A stretch of 64,000 nt of DNA from Pleurodeles waltl (GCF_031143425.1 NC_090444.1:1354892323-1354956322); one strand, 5' to 3'. Numbered from the stretch's first letter, positions 1 to 12,240 are shown. Numbers and translations: made by a program. Notes: generated from the letters alone by a model not told the origin.

Positions 1-1380
1 CCGGTTTGGCGTGCAGTGAATTTCTCACCGCGGGGCAGGTTGTGCGTCGTTTTTAGCAAGCTGTGCTTTGAATTTTCGCCACACATGAAGTCCAGTTGTA
101 AGAGAGAAGTCTTTTTGGTCCTGAGACTTCAGGGAACAGGAGGCAAGCTCTATCCAAGCCCTTGGAGAGCACTTCTTCACCACAGCCAGGGAGCAGCAAG
201 GCAGCAGGGCAACAGCAAGGCATCAGTCCTTCACAGAAAGCAGTCAGGCGAGTCCTTTGGGCAGCCAGGCAGTTCTTCTTGGCAGGATGCAGGTTCTGGT
301 TACAAGTTTCTTCTCCAGGAAGTTTCTGAGTTGGAAGGGGCAGAGGCCCTGTTTATATACCCAAATGTGCCTTTCAAGTGGGGGAGACCTCAAAGAGTGG
401 CTTAGAAGTGCACCAGGTCCAGTTTCAGTTCAATCCTGTCTGCCAGGGTCCCAGTAGGGGGTGTGGCAGTTCTTTGTGTGAGAGCAGGCCCTCCAACCTC
501 CCAGCCCAGGAAGACCCATTCAAAATGCAGATGTATGCAAGTGAGGCTGAGTATCCTGTGTTTGGGGTGTGTGTGGGTGAATGCACAAGGAGCTGTCAAC
601 TAAACCCAGCCAGACGTGGATTGTAAGGCACAGAAAGATTTAAGTGCAGAGAAATGCTCACTTTCTAAAAGTGACATTTCTTAAATAGTAATATTAAATC
701 CAACTTCACCAGTCAGCAGGATTTTATATCACCATTCTGGTCATACTAAATATGACCTTCCTACTCCTTTCAGATCAGCAGCTATCACTCAAACAATATA
801 TGAGGACAGCCCCAATGTTAGCCTATGAAGGGAGCAGGCCTCACAGCAGTGTAAAAACGAATTTGGGAGTTTTACACTACCAGGACATGTAAACTACATA
901 GGTACATGTCCTGCCTTTTGCCTGCACAGCACCTGGCCCTAGGGGTTACCTAGGGCATATCTTAGGGGTGTCATATGTAGAAAAAGGGGAGTTTTAGGCT
1001 TGGCAAGTACTTTTAAATGCCAAGTTGAATTGGCAGTGAAACTGCACACACAGGCCTTGCAATGGCAGGCGTGAGACAAGGTTAAAGGGCTACTTACGTG
1101 GGTGGCACAACCAGTGCTGCAGGCCCACTAGTAGCATTTAATCTACAGGCCCTGGGCACATATAGTGCACAGTGTTAGGAACTTATAAGTAAATTAAATA
1201 GTCCAATTGGGTGTGATCCAATGTTACCATGTTTAAAGGGAGGGAACATATGCACTTTAGCACTGGTTAGCAGTGGTAAAGTGTGCAGAGTCTAAAAACC
1301 AGCAAAAACAGTGTCCCAAAAAGTGGAGGGAGGCAGGCAAAAAGTTAGGGGTGACAACCCTTAGGCTGTCAGGTCTAACA
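1..1380 (-). mobile_element. LTR-like repeat, one end only
   Basis: The stretch has the texture of a long salamander LTR: repeated 'cctgggcacatatagtgcac' style text, no sustained reading frame, and an apparent terminus near 1380 ('gtctaaca' on +, so TGTTAGAC on -). The other end is outside the window or eroded, and no target duplication can be tested. Family assignment is an impression from repeat style. Open frames inside it (for example 16-405) lack any recognisable domain and are not called. Confidence 0.4.
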
Positions 1381-1920
1381 CCTAGGAAGACATCCTTGTT
1401 GTAACTTAATGCTCAAAGCTTGAATGTCTTAGCACTTTGCCTCTCTACATAAGGCGGAACTATTCCATGGCACAGTCTGGTTGTTTTAACCTTGTACTAA
1501 ATTGAATGCACAGTTTTCATTTGTTTGAATAACTAGTAAAACACAGTTTATAAAAAATTTGGGGATGTGTCCAAATCTATGTGTGTTGCAAACCACCGTA
1601 AGCCAGGGAATAGTAGTGTAATGCAGCAACGTGTGCAGCATACCGCTACTTCTGATTTATGAGTCCAACCTAGGCCACTCAAATTGGCTTTGTTTTGCTT
1701 CTTGTAACTGACATAGATCATTGCATCATGAGTGGTGCAATGCAAATATATATATGCATAATACAGTTTGGCCAGCTTAATTCAGCTGTAGGAAAGTTAT
1801 GCTCTTTTGTATGTGATGAAGACAGCTCAGACAACCTTAAACTGTCTGTATGTAATGTTAGGTACTGTATTTCCTGCCTTTTAGATGCCTATGTGTAATT
1901 TTCTTTAGTAAATCATTGTT
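1381..1920. other. No gene recognised
   Basis: AT-rich sequence between the LTR-like end and the Harbinger-like region. Short open frames are present on both strands, but none shows a domain or biased composition. I see no RNA gene here. Confidence 0.4.
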
Positions 1921-2200
1921 TAGCAGCTTAAGAGCAGATTCTCCACCACAAGTGTGGAATCTCTGCCCAAAGAGCGTACACTCCACACATGGAGTAGAGA
2001 CTCTACATTTGGGGTGGAGAATCTGCAGTCAGGCTGGAACCCAACAATAACGTACAGGATAAGACAAACAGGAAAGAAACAGCAGGAAGGCCACAACAGG
2101 AAGCTCCTGCCAACCATTTTACAGTCATTCTGAGCCATCCCCACCTGCAAACAAGATCCTCTGCCATCCTGCTGCTCTGTGTACCTATCCTGTCCCCAAC

Positions 2201-2614
2201 ATGGCTGAAGGACTTGATGACAAGGCACCCCCTTTTAGCGAGCGTGAATTAAACATCTTGGCTAAGGGAATGCTTTATAATTGCCCTCAGCTTTATGGGG
2301 ACCCCGAACAACAGCTGAATATTGCAGTGCACAACCGATTTTGGAAAGATATAGCAGTGCGTTGCAGTGCAGTCAGTGTATACCATTGGCGGATCAAAAT
2401 GTGTAAGAAGCACTTGAAGGACCTGCAACACTGGACCAGGATTAAGGCCCAGGAACTACTGTCCTCCCAGCCACACGTACAGAATCCTCGCCTGAGCTCA
2501 CTGTACCGGAGGATCCTGAGAACAGCCAGCCTGACCCTCCACACTCAACTGGAAGAGCATAAGCAGCAGAGACCTGGTATGCGCATGAAGTGCTTTTTGT
2601 GTCTGGTAGTATGA
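2201..2614 (+). CDS. SANT/Myb-like DNA-binding protein (Harbinger accessory type), first exon
   Basis: A 137-codon frame begins MAEGLDDKAPPFSERELNIL. It contains a three-helix SANT/Myb-like pattern at about residues 12-85: acidic/hydrophobic helix 1, 'LYGDPEQQ', then FWKDIAV and a basic third helix (residues 72-85) with conserved tryptophans. The pattern matches, position for position in spirit, the second SANT gene of the Harbinger elements at 18266 (-) and 28687 (+): L-Y-G-x-P-x-x-Q, W-x-x-I-A, H-R/W-R, C-K-K/R. In those genes an intron follows the 'PPDKQ' motif; here the domain is uninterrupted. A likely 5' splice site (ctg|gtatgc) near 2577 suggests the protein continues in later exons, so the last residues here may be intronic. 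Role inferred from family: binds transposon ends and helps the nuclease. Start chosen at the first ATG upstream of the domain. Confidence 0.6.
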   Translation: MAEGLDDKAPPFSERELNILAKGMLYNCPQLYGDPEQQLNIAVHNRFWKDIAVRCSAVSVYHWRIKMCKKHLKDLQHWTRIKAQELLSSQPHVQNPRLSSLYRRILRTASLTLHTQLEEHKQQRPGMRMKCFLCLVV

Positions 2615-2649
2615 TGTGAGTGGTGAAAGAGATGTCAATTCATGTTTAT

Positions 2650-3250
2650 TTGTCAGCTTTCAGCCCATGTGTGTAATGATAACAGTACTCAAGGTCTCCT
2701 TAGAGCAATTTAAAGGATGCTTCATGAGGGCATTCTGGTACTTGTGTAGTAAATACAACTGGGGAAATTTTCACTTACAGGTGCATTTTAACGAATAAAT
2801 GCAATTACAAAATTAGAACTAGTCTCCAAAGGACTCCATAACTGTTATATCCGATGGGGAAGGAAGGGCCTGCACAATGTTTAGTGTTGGTATGTGAGGA
2901 GGTTTGGGTGTTGGATGCTGTCTCATGCATGGTTTTTGTGTGTGTTGTTTGCAGTTTTCAGCCTGTGTGCGAAATAGTTACAGTATTTGTGAGGTCAAAG
3001 GCTCTTTAGAGCAATTTGAAGAATGGTTTATGAGGGCATTCTAGGACTTGTAGTAGATTACCAAAATCGGGGACAATTTAGCTTACAGGTGCATTTTAAT
3101 GAATAAATGCACTTAAAAAATCAGAACTAGTCCTCAAAGGACCTCATAACTGCTGTATCCAATGTGGATGGAAGGGCTTGCATAATGTCTATTGTTGGTA
3201 TATGAGGGGTTTGGGAGTTGGATGCTGTCTCATCATGCTTTGTTTGTGTT
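2650..3250 (+). repeat. Tandem duplication, two units of about 298 bp
   Basis: The block starting 'tttcagcccatgtgtg' (2658) recurs as 'tttcagcctgtgtgcg' (2956). Shared text continues through 'cttacaggtgcattttaa.gaataaatgca', 'agaactagtc' and 'ttggatgctgtctcat'. The copies have drifted by scattered substitutions. It lies in the putative intron after the SANT exon. Confidence 0.85.
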
Positions 3251-3895
3251 CATATGTTGAATAACATATTTTATGTTGATGAAGGAAGGGCTGACTTGGT
3301 GATACTTGTCGCAAGCAAAATGATAAAAACAAATCAAAGAGGACATACACACATCTTCATCATCTGCAGGGTCTGATGTTCTCTAGGGGTATTCCAATAT
3401 TTTGACTCACATCTTTGACAAAGTAAAACTCAAGACCATGTCTCCGTTTACCCTATTTTGTAGGTATGTAGTGCTTCTGTATGCTCCACAACAGATGACA
3501 TTTGAGAGTAAGCGTATGACTGTTGACACTGCACATTACAGGATAATCCTGGAACCCCTTTCAGGTGTGGCTAAATCCATCCTGACTGTGTCCTATCCCG
3601 AGTTGAGGATTTTTACATTGGAAACTAACCGCATTTCATTGTCCTGAAACTCACATCACACCAATGCTAAAGGTCAGGGTTAGTAAATATTGAAGAAGAT
3701 AGAGAACAAACTTGAGACAGTTGGGATTCTGTGTCTAATATGATGACATTATGTGAAAATACACATATGTTTTATCTCCCAAAACATTACACTGCCTAGT
3801 GAGATCAAAGGTTTACAAAGCCACCACTTGCTTAATGTTGCTGTGAGCTCCTTTGTGATATGTACACAACTACATAATTGTTTGCCTTCTATTTC

Positions 3896-4475
3896 AGTGG
3901 ACCCGGCTGGCCATTCGGACATCTACCCAGGACCGGGGGCAGGAGATTGGAACCTCTGCTTGTAGGTGGGTACGACCTCTCAATACACCAGTGAGGAGGA
4001 GGAGGAGGGAGAAGAAGACCAAAGCAGGGGAATGCACCCGCCCGGACGGTCAATACAATAACTACACCATCAGCCCAGGTGGAAGCTGTGGGCATTAAAG
4101 GGGGGGGGTGTTGAGCAGGACACTACCAGCCACTGGGGGGAAAGAATGTAGGTATCACCTGTCCCAGAAGGTCATGATTTTGATGTGATGTCCCCAGAGC
4201 AGGCCCCATTGCCATCTGAGACTACCACCAACCCCTTCCTAATTCATGAGTCCCCAATTCCATTGGGGCCTTCAGCTGCACCCCTGCCACTTCTCCCCCC
4301 CTCCATGTGCCCGACCAGAAGTGCTGAGGAAGGCACTTGCCCCTGACACCCCACATCCTTCTTGTTTGACCCAGAGCCCTCCATGTACAGTAATTCCTCA
4401 GGCTGCCTCACAGGAACTGATGCTGGCAACAGAGGTTGAGAGGAATGTGCCCTCTTGGATCTTACAGGATCAAAG
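3896..4475 (+). other. Possible downstream exons of the 2201 SANT gene
   Basis: A pyrimidine tract and 'ttctatttcag' end at about 3896 and are followed by short open sequence. From about 4190 to 4475 the + strand reads as a Pro/Ser/Thr-rich stretch ending near 'tcttacag|gatc'. Other SANT genes in this window have long Pro/Thr/Ser-rich tails in later exons, so this fits. There is no conserved domain and the frame has stops, so this remains a guess. A run of nine G at about 4100 lies between the two pieces. Confidence 0.25.
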
Positions 4476-5339
4476 ATGAACTCGGTATGTTCCAAGAGGC
4501 ACAATCCTGAGACATGGCTCACCTCAGTGCCTCCATCACTTCCTCGGGGCAGCTGTTTTGTCTGAGTTGGCCCAGAACCCCCACCACCATCACTGTTGTT
4601 GTGTCTCCCAGTTTGTCTTCCTTCTCTGTTCCCGTGCTACCCCTCCTACCGCTCATGTTTCCTACTCCCATGTGCCGTCTGGTCCTGCACTTGCCTGCCA
4701 AGAACAGTTCACAGGCACAGAGGATTTGGACATTATTCTAAGGGATGACAGTGAGGAGGGCCAATGACTGGACATTGTTTTGATAGTGGATGTTTTTTGT
4801 ATTTATTGTATTTACCCCTTGTACATAGACTAGTTCCCCAGATGTTTCCTGACATGTTATATTTATTTTGCCCACCCCTTCTAAGTCCCTTTACACAATC
4901 TGATTTTATATTCTGTTTGATTTCCTTACTCCCTTTCAAATTGACAGTTTTTTTAAATTTAAAATGATATTTCAGGTAAAGTTTAAAAACTCTACACCTC
5001 TGTGTTCCATGTTTCATTATATTTGCTGTACTTCAACTATTTAAGTTACATTATTAGGTGTTTAGCTATGTTTTTAACTAGATACCTTGTACACAGATGG
5101 TTCTACTAATATACATATCTTACACACTATATTAACACATATATGACCTACAACCAGTTTAACCAATTGACCATCATCAACTATCACTCAACTCATTTGA
5201 AATGTGGAAGATATCTTATATTTACAAAGTGTAGTCAAAACATATCTAACATTGATTATGGGAGGCCCCTCTTGCAACTTCGCAATTATGGTGGTGATGA
5301 TCTCCATGAGTAAGTGTGTTTAACATGTTGGTGCTGATG

Positions 5340-5520
5340 TGAAGATGGGTGTGGTGCCTGTGCCTGTACAGGGGGTGAGAGTAACTGTACAGGTGGGGGA
5401 TGTGCCTGAACAGGGGTGTGATGGTGGCTGTACAAGTGGGGGATGTGACCGGACAGAGGGTGAGGATACCTGTACAGGGGGTGATGGTGGCTTTACAGGT
5501 GGGAGATGTGACTGGGCATG
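5340..5520 (+). repeat. Short minisatellite, about three units of roughly 60 bp
   Basis: Units contain 'tgtacaggtgggggatgtg' variants: 'ctgtacaggtgggggatgtg', 'ctgtacaagtgggggatgtg', 'tttacaggtgggagatgtg'. The repeat creates overlapping long open frames on both strands, which is why no CDS is called here. Confidence 0.7.
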
Positions 5521-6035
5521 AAGGGGACATGACTGTGCAGTGGGGGTCATGTGCAAGGGAAGTGGTACCTGTGCAGTTTGTGGTACTGGTGACTGGGTGT
5601 GAGGTGGTCCAGGTAGATGTCTTGGGTCCCCTCCATGTGTTGACCGTGAAGGGTGACAATATCAATTTCAGCATGCCCCCCATCATCTTCATAGCCAAGG
5701 CATGGTGTCTTGCACTTTCTCCCCTATGGATTGCCATGATGTCAGTCTGTCGACCATCTGAGTGAATTAGCACATGTTCTGTAGTGAGTCTGACTTGTCA
5801 GTCAGAGCAGCCATTGTGCACGAATGCCCTAACTCACATCAGCCTGCTGATAGAAAACGTGTTCCTCCCCCTGGCCACCATGACCATCAGCCAGCCTCCT
5901 CCACATGGGATGGCCTCAAATACCACCAGCAGCAGAGGGGGTGGCATGTGGGAGGCTCTGGACCGGAGATCAATGCATAGGGGATACCTGCTCCTCACAA
6001 GGGGTGGTATGTCCCTCAGATGGTGGAGAGAAGGC

Positions 6036-6398
6036 CTAGGATACACTGTCATGGGAGAAGTGTGTAGAGGAACCAACATGTCTGACATGGACATGAGGGC
6101 TGTGAGGGGTTGATGGTTGTGTTGGAGTATGTGAATGCTGTGGCTGATTGGCTGACTGCTGGAAATGGGGAATCTTCAGGGGTGGGGTGGGAGGCAATGT
6201 GCTGGCTTGAGCAGGTGTGGGCTTAGATCTTTTGCCCAGTGGGCTAACAATGGTGTTCACGGGATCAGCCTTGTCATCCTCTGCAAACAGCACCAGATCG
6301 TCTTCCTCCTCCTCTACTTCCTCCTCCTCCTGCTGTAGAAACTTGCTGACAAGGCTGCTTAGAAGAGGAGTGAGTTTTCCCCTTTGATTGCCCGTCAT
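6036..6398 (-). other. Possible Pro/Thr-rich exon of the 9380 (-) SANT gene
   Basis: A minus-strand open frame contains an acidic run (about residues 21-33, mostly E and D) followed by a Pro/Thr/His/Gln-rich segment. It lies downstream, on the same strand, of the SANT-like exon at 8985-9380. Acidic and Pro-rich tails are seen in the other SANT genes of the window. No domain is recognised and the splice links are not proven. Confidence 0.3.
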
Positions 6399-6499
6399 CT
6401 GCCACTGGTCGATGTTTCCAGAAGCGAATCATCTTTCTCAGCACCTGAAAGGCAGAGGTTGCAACAGGATAAGTATTTACCTTAAAAAAACATGTGGTG

Positions 6500-8950
6500 C
6501 AACACAAGGGTTGAATAAAATGATCTATGCATCAACAGATTTTCCATATGTGATCTGGTTTGTGTACACCTACAAGTGACAGCTCACATCATAGCTCTGA
6601 GGTGTTCAATACAGATGTGCAATGCAGAAGCAAACTCACCACCTCCAACCACAGTTCTGTGTGGTACTGAGATCCCATTTGATATCAGATGCTGAACCTA
6701 GCTCCTCAAGTGTGTAGCAGAAGATGTGCTCCTTGACCCAACAGCTTGAGAAATAAATGACAGAATCATAATGTTCTGCATGAATTATATGTTTGCATGC
6801 ACACTTGACACACACATTACTGATTATGTTGGGAGCATTTTATACACCCACTTCATATGCTATGCAAAAGTGGCTAGATGTACTAATGTCCTCCCACAAG
6901 GATTTGGGTATTGTGAATGAATTGGGATTCAATAGTTTACAAAACTATATGGCACAGTTACCTGGATGGTATTGGGTTTCACTACTGCATCCAGGATGTC
7001 TCCCAAACCCCTGGATGGTGTCTTCGGGGACATGAAGGATGTCCTGACAGCAGCTGCAGTGTGACATATATGACACATATGCCCATATTTAAGAGCAAGG
7101 GATATTGGCAATTATTTTACATGGATATGTCATAGGTATAGATCAGTGATCTGCAATTTATGGGTGGGGGAAGCATGTGGCCCTCCTGACCTTTACATGT
7201 GGCCCCATGGTCAACAGCAGCACTGGGCAGCTGTTGACTCAACAAGGCACTGACATCAACAAGATTTCACAATAAGAGGCAAATGTGTATTTTAAGGTTA
7301 CTGATAGTTAAGTAAAGGAAGGTACCAGGGTGTCCTGCCCCACCTACTTTTGGATACCCCTTCATTTTTGGGGAAATCATGCATCATGAGTTTGATGTGG
7401 TCTCTTCAAATTTCTAAGGAAGGTTATTTCAACATGCAGACCTGTTTCCCCTTTGCACATCAGATCTCGTCAGTGCTTTGCAGATAGCAATGTATAGGGA
7501 TAATTGTCAACCAAGAGTTGGGTAACTTTAATTCTTCTAACCCCTTCCCCCACAAACCCCAAACCCAGGTCAACAATGCCCATTGTAGCTTGGGAGGTCA
7601 GACATTTGTACTGTTCACTTCTTTTTTGTGGCCTATTTTCCCCTTATATATCAACAACATTATAGTCTAGTTTACCTGACACTGAATAAGGTTTTGTACA
7701 GCACACATCCTGAAGTCATGGATTCAAGGTTTACTGATATGTAACTATGGACGTAGATGGGGCAAAGTGGAAATCAACATTTGGCTAGGATCACACATTT
7801 TGGTTAAGTGGAAAAGCTGGTATGATCCCCACCTTCACTGGTTTCACATTGTGCAGTTCAACCACCAAATTATTATGTTTCACTTCCTCTACACTCACCT
7901 TAACACCCCCAAAAAAAAACTCCCCAAACACAACTCTGCTGGCATCAGTGCGGTCCTCATACACATCAATTACCATTCATGTTGGGCATTTGGATTTTGT
8001 TAGCAAGTATCCACATAATGGTCTTTCAAATCAGTTGTTTCTACTTCTCTTCATAAGTGACAATATGAGCAAAGAGGTAAGCACTATACTCACTTACTGT
8101 ACATTTTGAGTCATCCTTTCATTAGGGGACATGTTATGAAGTGGTATACTGTTATGATGAGAGACAACAGTGATATGAGCCACACACCACACAGCTGACA
8201 TTTAGGCCATTTTTGGGAGCATAGACATTTGGTAAAGTCATTATTACGTATATTTACCAGGGTCCCACATCCACTCAATGTGTGGTGTCTAACCGGATAT
8301 CACATCCATAAGTGTAGCAGACATTGTTGTGGGCTGTGGTATTTTGGACAATGTCACAGGGCCTGCAATGATATGAGTGTTTTCAGTTTACATTCTAGTT
8401 AACACGTGATGCACAACATTACCTAGTTCAGTGCAAAGGTTCGGGACTGTTAACGGATGCTATGCAAAATATCTATGGGTTGTCTGATCACCATGTGGGA
8501 GTTTGGAAACTCTCCTGAGCATTTTTACATACCAGTTTGTGCTGGTGGTATGGGTTGATATGTCCCAAGACGTTGCCCCCCTGCTGGGGCAGGGACCACT
8601 CTGCAGTGGATGAATGTACTCTGGCTGTACACGACAACAAATGGGAAAAGTCATCAGACATAACCAAAACATGTTGAATATGTGCAGCTTGTCATCTACA
8701 TGCCAACAGTAATGGTGAGTGAATGAGGCACATAATTGATTGCCATTTACCAATGTAATACACCTGAAGTGATGGGCCACTGTTTTCGATTGAGGAATCT
8801 TAAGTTGCCATTTCCATCACAAAGGATCTTGGGACTTGTAGTGCAATGGTATAAATGAGACACATGAGGGTGTAACTCACCATGCAATTTAAACATTTTG
8901 GGAAACCCAACCACAATCTCATTTGTAGTGTATCACAGAAAACTATCATT
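6500..8950. other. No gene recognised
   Basis: I find no transposase motif or other protein domain on either strand. A patch near 7150-7260 repeats 'catgtggcccy', which resembles non-coding DNA-transposon ends, but I cannot place it. The stretch behaves like decayed intron or filler sequence of the surrounding Harbinger-like region. Confidence 0.35.
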
Positions 8951-8984
8951 TCGTGCCACTGTTAGATTCATCACATATTACCTG

Positions 8985-9380
8985 GCACCACATTGAGGTC
9001 ATCACTCACAGGCAGCCCGTGGAACAGGTGGGGGTCTATAGTGGTGAGAACATCCCTCGTAAGAGGGGTGAGATGGAGGCGGGCTCCAGTTGGTCCAGTA
9101 GGGAGCGCTCTGGCCACCTCTATCTTGCTGTACTTCTCCTTCATCCACCTTTTCTCAACCTACCAATTCTTCCTGATGTCTGTGACTGTACAGACATCCT
9201 CCCCCAATGCAGTGATTGTTGTAGCCAAATGCTGCCATATGGCTGCCTTTTGTGTGGCACTGTTGCTGGAGGGTGGTGACCTTGCAGTCTTTTGCAGTGC
9301 CTCACTATGAGCATGAGTATCATGGTGGTCTCAACCTCAGTATAATTTTTCTTCCTCCTCAAAGGTAGCATGTTTTCAGG
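8985..9380 (-). pseudogene. SANT/Myb-like (NAIF1-like) DNA-binding protein, frameshifted
   Basis: The minus-strand start at about 9376 gives MLPLRRKKNYTEVET, a typical first SANT helix, followed by a second helix ending CKRLQ. The frame then shifts near 9255: the continuation in another frame has a helix 'WQHLATTITALG', then 'DIRKNW' and a basic stretch, as in NAIF1/MSANTD-type domains used by Harbinger elements. A TAG codon follows that tryptophan. After the domain comes a conserved-looking tail ending near 8985 at a plausible splice donor (cag|gtaata). Belongs to a different SANT subfamily from the gene at 2201. Family role: DNA binding at transposon ends and nuclear import of the transposase. 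Not functional as it stands. Confidence 0.55.
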
Positions 9381-9554
9381 CACAGAGCAGGCAGGTGTAG
9401 TGTCAGTGTGGAAAGACCAGAGCCTGGTATTAATAGTCTGCAGGTGTATGAAATTTGCAATCACTCCACTGCGGGTGCGGATTCTCTGCCCTGAGCACGT
9501 CAATTCTGCCCGGAGTGCAGAGTCTCTGCCCCAAATTAAAATACGGCACACCAT

Positions 9555-10012
9555 GGCACAGGGTAGGGGACAATAGCATCATTTTTTTGACGCTATTGAT
9601 GTACTCTGCAAGAGTAGCACCAGCATTTTGGAACTACTCCTGCAAAGTACATAGGGACCCATTATAAATAATGGGAGCCACTTTTTGACGCCTGTCCTGA
9701 GCAGGTGTTAAAAGTGCAGAACAAATGGTACAAGGAAGTCTCTTTGATTTCCTTGTGCCATATTTTTGCCCCCCCTTAACGGGGGAATGCACCTCCTTGC
9801 ATACATAATGCCTGGTGCAGGCATAATGTGGTGCAAGCATTTACAAAGTAGCGCAATGCATGCATTGTACTACTTTGTAAATATGGTGTGGGGAAAATGC
9901 CACTTAAGTGCGGCCTTAGCGTAAAAATAATGACATAATGGCGGTGCTAAGGTGGCATTAGGGGCTCTTAAATCTGCAGCTTAAACTTTTGGTCTAATTT
10001 CAGACCAAAAGT
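9555..10012. repeat. Non-coding MITE-like repeat with terminal hairpin
   Basis: This segment has the style of short non-autonomous salamander repeats: poly-T tracts, 'tgacgcc' and 'tttgtaaatatgg' phrases, and no coding frame. A perfect 11-bp stem (9985-9995 with 10002-10012, loop of six) lies at its right side. Boundaries are approximate and no target duplication is found. Confidence 0.4.
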
Positions 10013-10236
10013 CTAAGTTTACCTTTGTGAGTCAGGCCTTTTCTCAGCTATTCTGCTAACTGATGAATGATTTCCGAACGTATTTGCCTATCTGAATGAG
10101 TCACAAGTTTAGAAAGATAGATTGGTAATATAAATACCTATCTTGTATCTGTGGTAAATGTTAATAACATAAGATTTTGAGTCTCCTTCAACAACTTCAA
10201 GAACATTGTGTCAGAATAGACCAGGATTGACATTAT

Positions 10237-10380
10237 GGCCCTCATTACAACCCTGGCGGTCGGTGATAAAGCGTTGGTAATACCGCCAACATGCCAGCGG
10301 TAACAAAAATGGAATTATGACCACGACGGAAACCACCAACACAGACAGCCACTTTAACATACCGACGGCCACGGCGGTAG
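10237..10380 (+). repeat. Terminal repeat, matched in inverted form at 32440-32580
   Basis: The 10237 end and the complement of the 32580 end agree over about 140 bp: 'cattacaaccctggc', 'accgccaaca', 'ggaattacgacc', 'gacagccactttaaca'. They differ at the very tip (GGCCCTCATT against GGTGGTCATT). This is the non-coding end of the two related Harbinger elements, not the TIR pair of a single element, because each element has its own target duplication. Confidence 0.8.
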
Positions 10381-11094
10381 CAACATACACCGCAATGGTA
10401 ACTGCTAACAGCCAGGCGGAAGACAATGTATTGCCCACTCTATTATGACACACCAATCCGCCAGCTTTTCTGGGGCGGTACCAACGCCATCAAAAGCACA
10501 ATGGAAACAGTACACAGAAGGGAAACGACTCACCTCTCAACACTCAAGGAAGAACCACAACGCCATGGAGCCCGAACTGCACATCTTTCCAATGCTGGTC
10601 TACCTCCTCCTACACCAGGAACACGAACAGCGGCGAAGACGACATCGGTGAGAACCGCACCTAGCACACAAGTGGGGTGGGGGAGAGAGGACACATACAC
10701 GCAACACCCCCACCCCCACCAACATACGCACAAACAGATACAGTAACATAACATATTCACCCCATACCCCCCACAAATAATGCAAGGACAAAAGGAATTG
10801 ATTAAAGTGAGTATAATATTACAAATTGAGATAAATACGCCCATAAAGCACTAAACAGTATGTACAATATATACAAATGGAGGAACAATGCCCACTCCAA
10901 AATGTCCGGGGCCCACAGGGCCATAACACATAGGCCAAGGCAACACTTGACTGCTGCCTCAAAACGGAGAGAACACTGCAGGGATCAGGTCGAAAACACA
11001 GGCACCTCAGGGGGGCAGGGAGTGGGGGGGCACCTCTTCCAGAAAATGGTACAACGCCACTGCTCCTGGAAGGGGCAACATGCCCTCTACGATG

Positions 11095-11520
11095 TCCTGG
11101 GGAGTGCAAGGCCACAGTCTCTAAAGTGGGTGGTTTGCCCACTGCTTGGTCCTGGGGAGTGCAAAGCCATAGTCTCTCTAGTGGGTGGTTTGCCCACTGC
11201 TTGGTCCTGGGGAGTGTAAGGCTACAGTCTCTCAAGTGGATGGCTTCTCCACTGGTTCTGTTGTGGGCCTTGTGCCCAGTGTGCTTCATCCTGGCAAGGA
11301 GGGGGTGAGTGGATGGCCTCTTCCACTGTTTCTGGAGGGGGCCTTGTGCCCAGTCTGCTTCATCCTGGCAAGGAGGGGGTGAGTGGATGCCTTCTTCCAC
11401 TGGTTCTGGAGGGGGCATTGTGCCCAGTCGGCTTCATCCTAGCAAGGAGGGGGTGAGGGGGATACCTTCTTCCACTGGTTCCGGAGGAGACATTTTGCCC
11501 TGTGATGCTGATCCTAGATG
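11095..11520 (+). repeat. Tandem repeats in left Harbinger (62-bp and about 87-bp units)
   Basis: Three units of 'gtgggtggtttgcccactgc.tggtcctggggagtg' style sequence (about 62 bp each) run from 11095 to 11240. They are followed by about three units containing 'tgcttcatcctggcaaggag' and 'ccactggttctggaggggg' to 11520. The right Harbinger has the same families at 31110-31740 but with many more 62-bp units. They create spurious open frames on both strands. Confidence 0.8.
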
Positions 11521-11639
11521 GTGCAAGGGCACAGTCTTTCACCTGGGTGTGACACCAACAGTTGTTTAATGGGCCAGGACGCACTACAGCCCATGTAGGC
11601 ATGACTACACACTGCCCGCCGGCGGTGATGGCTGCTCAG

Positions 11640-12240
11640 TGGATGGCAGTTGCGGGGCTGGTGGCGGTGCTGTCAGTGGTAGGGGGAAGCTCCAGCCCTT
11701 CCCCTGCAGCCTCGGATGGCTACCCACTGGGGCTGCTGGCAGTAGTGCTGCTGGTGGTGCAGGTGGCGTTGCTGGCAGCGGTGCAGGTGGTGGTGCTGTC
11801 AGTGGTGGGGGGAGGCTCTAGCCCGTCCCCTGCAGCCTCGGATGACTGCCCACTGGGACTGCTGCTGCTGGCAGTGGTGCTGCTGGTTGTGCAGGTGGCT
11901 GTGCTGGCAGCGGTGCAGGTGGCGGTGCTGTCAGTGGTTGGGGTAAGCTCCAGCCCGTCCCCTGCAGCCTCGGACGGCTACCCACTGGGGCTGCTGCCAG
12001 TGGTGCTGCTGGTGGTGCAGGTGGCGGTGCTGGCAGCGGTGCAGGTGGTGGTGTTGTCAGTGGTGTGGGGAGACTCTAGCCCGTCCCCTGCAGCCTCATA
12101 CAGCTGCCCACTGGGGCTGCTGCTGCTGGCAGTGGTGCTGCTGGTGGTGCAGGTGGGGGTGCTGGCAGCGATGCAGGTGGCGGTGCTGTCAGTGGTGGGG
12201 GTGGCTCCAGCCCTTTCCCTGCAGCCTCAGACAGCTGAAG
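11640..12240 (-). repeat. GC-rich minisatellite within the SANT gene tail
   Basis: Repeated phrases 'ctgctggtggtgcaggtgg', 'ctggcagcggtgcagg' and 'cccgtcccctgcagcctc' recur in at least four divergent units of roughly 120-160 bp. Read on - the sequence gives Pro/Ala-rich protein (PPAPPAAPLPAAAAP). Read on + it gives an artefactual Val/Leu-rich frame (11562-12605). Confidence 0.75.

Larger units (their letters stand above)
1921..9545. mobile_element. Decayed Harbinger-like region flanked by SANT/Myb-like genes
   Basis: Two SANT/Myb-like genes point inward from the two ends: 2201-2614 on + and 8985-9380 on -. Outside them lie related motif-rich ends. The left end (1935-2030) and right end (9455-9540) repeat phrases such as 'gaatctctgccc' and 'gagtctctgcccc', partly as inverted copies ('ggggtggagaatctgc' at left against the complement of the right end). 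PIF/Harbinger elements normally carry a DDE nuclease plus a SANT/Myb-like protein; no nuclease-like reading frame is visible between the two genes. Exact boundaries and the target duplication are not established. It could also be two separate fragments rather than one element. Confidence 0.4.

Noticed and set aside
5246..5773. 175-codon minus-strand Thr/His/Pro-rich frame
   Set aside because: Generated by the roughly 60-bp minisatellite at 5340-5520. No homology-like motif.
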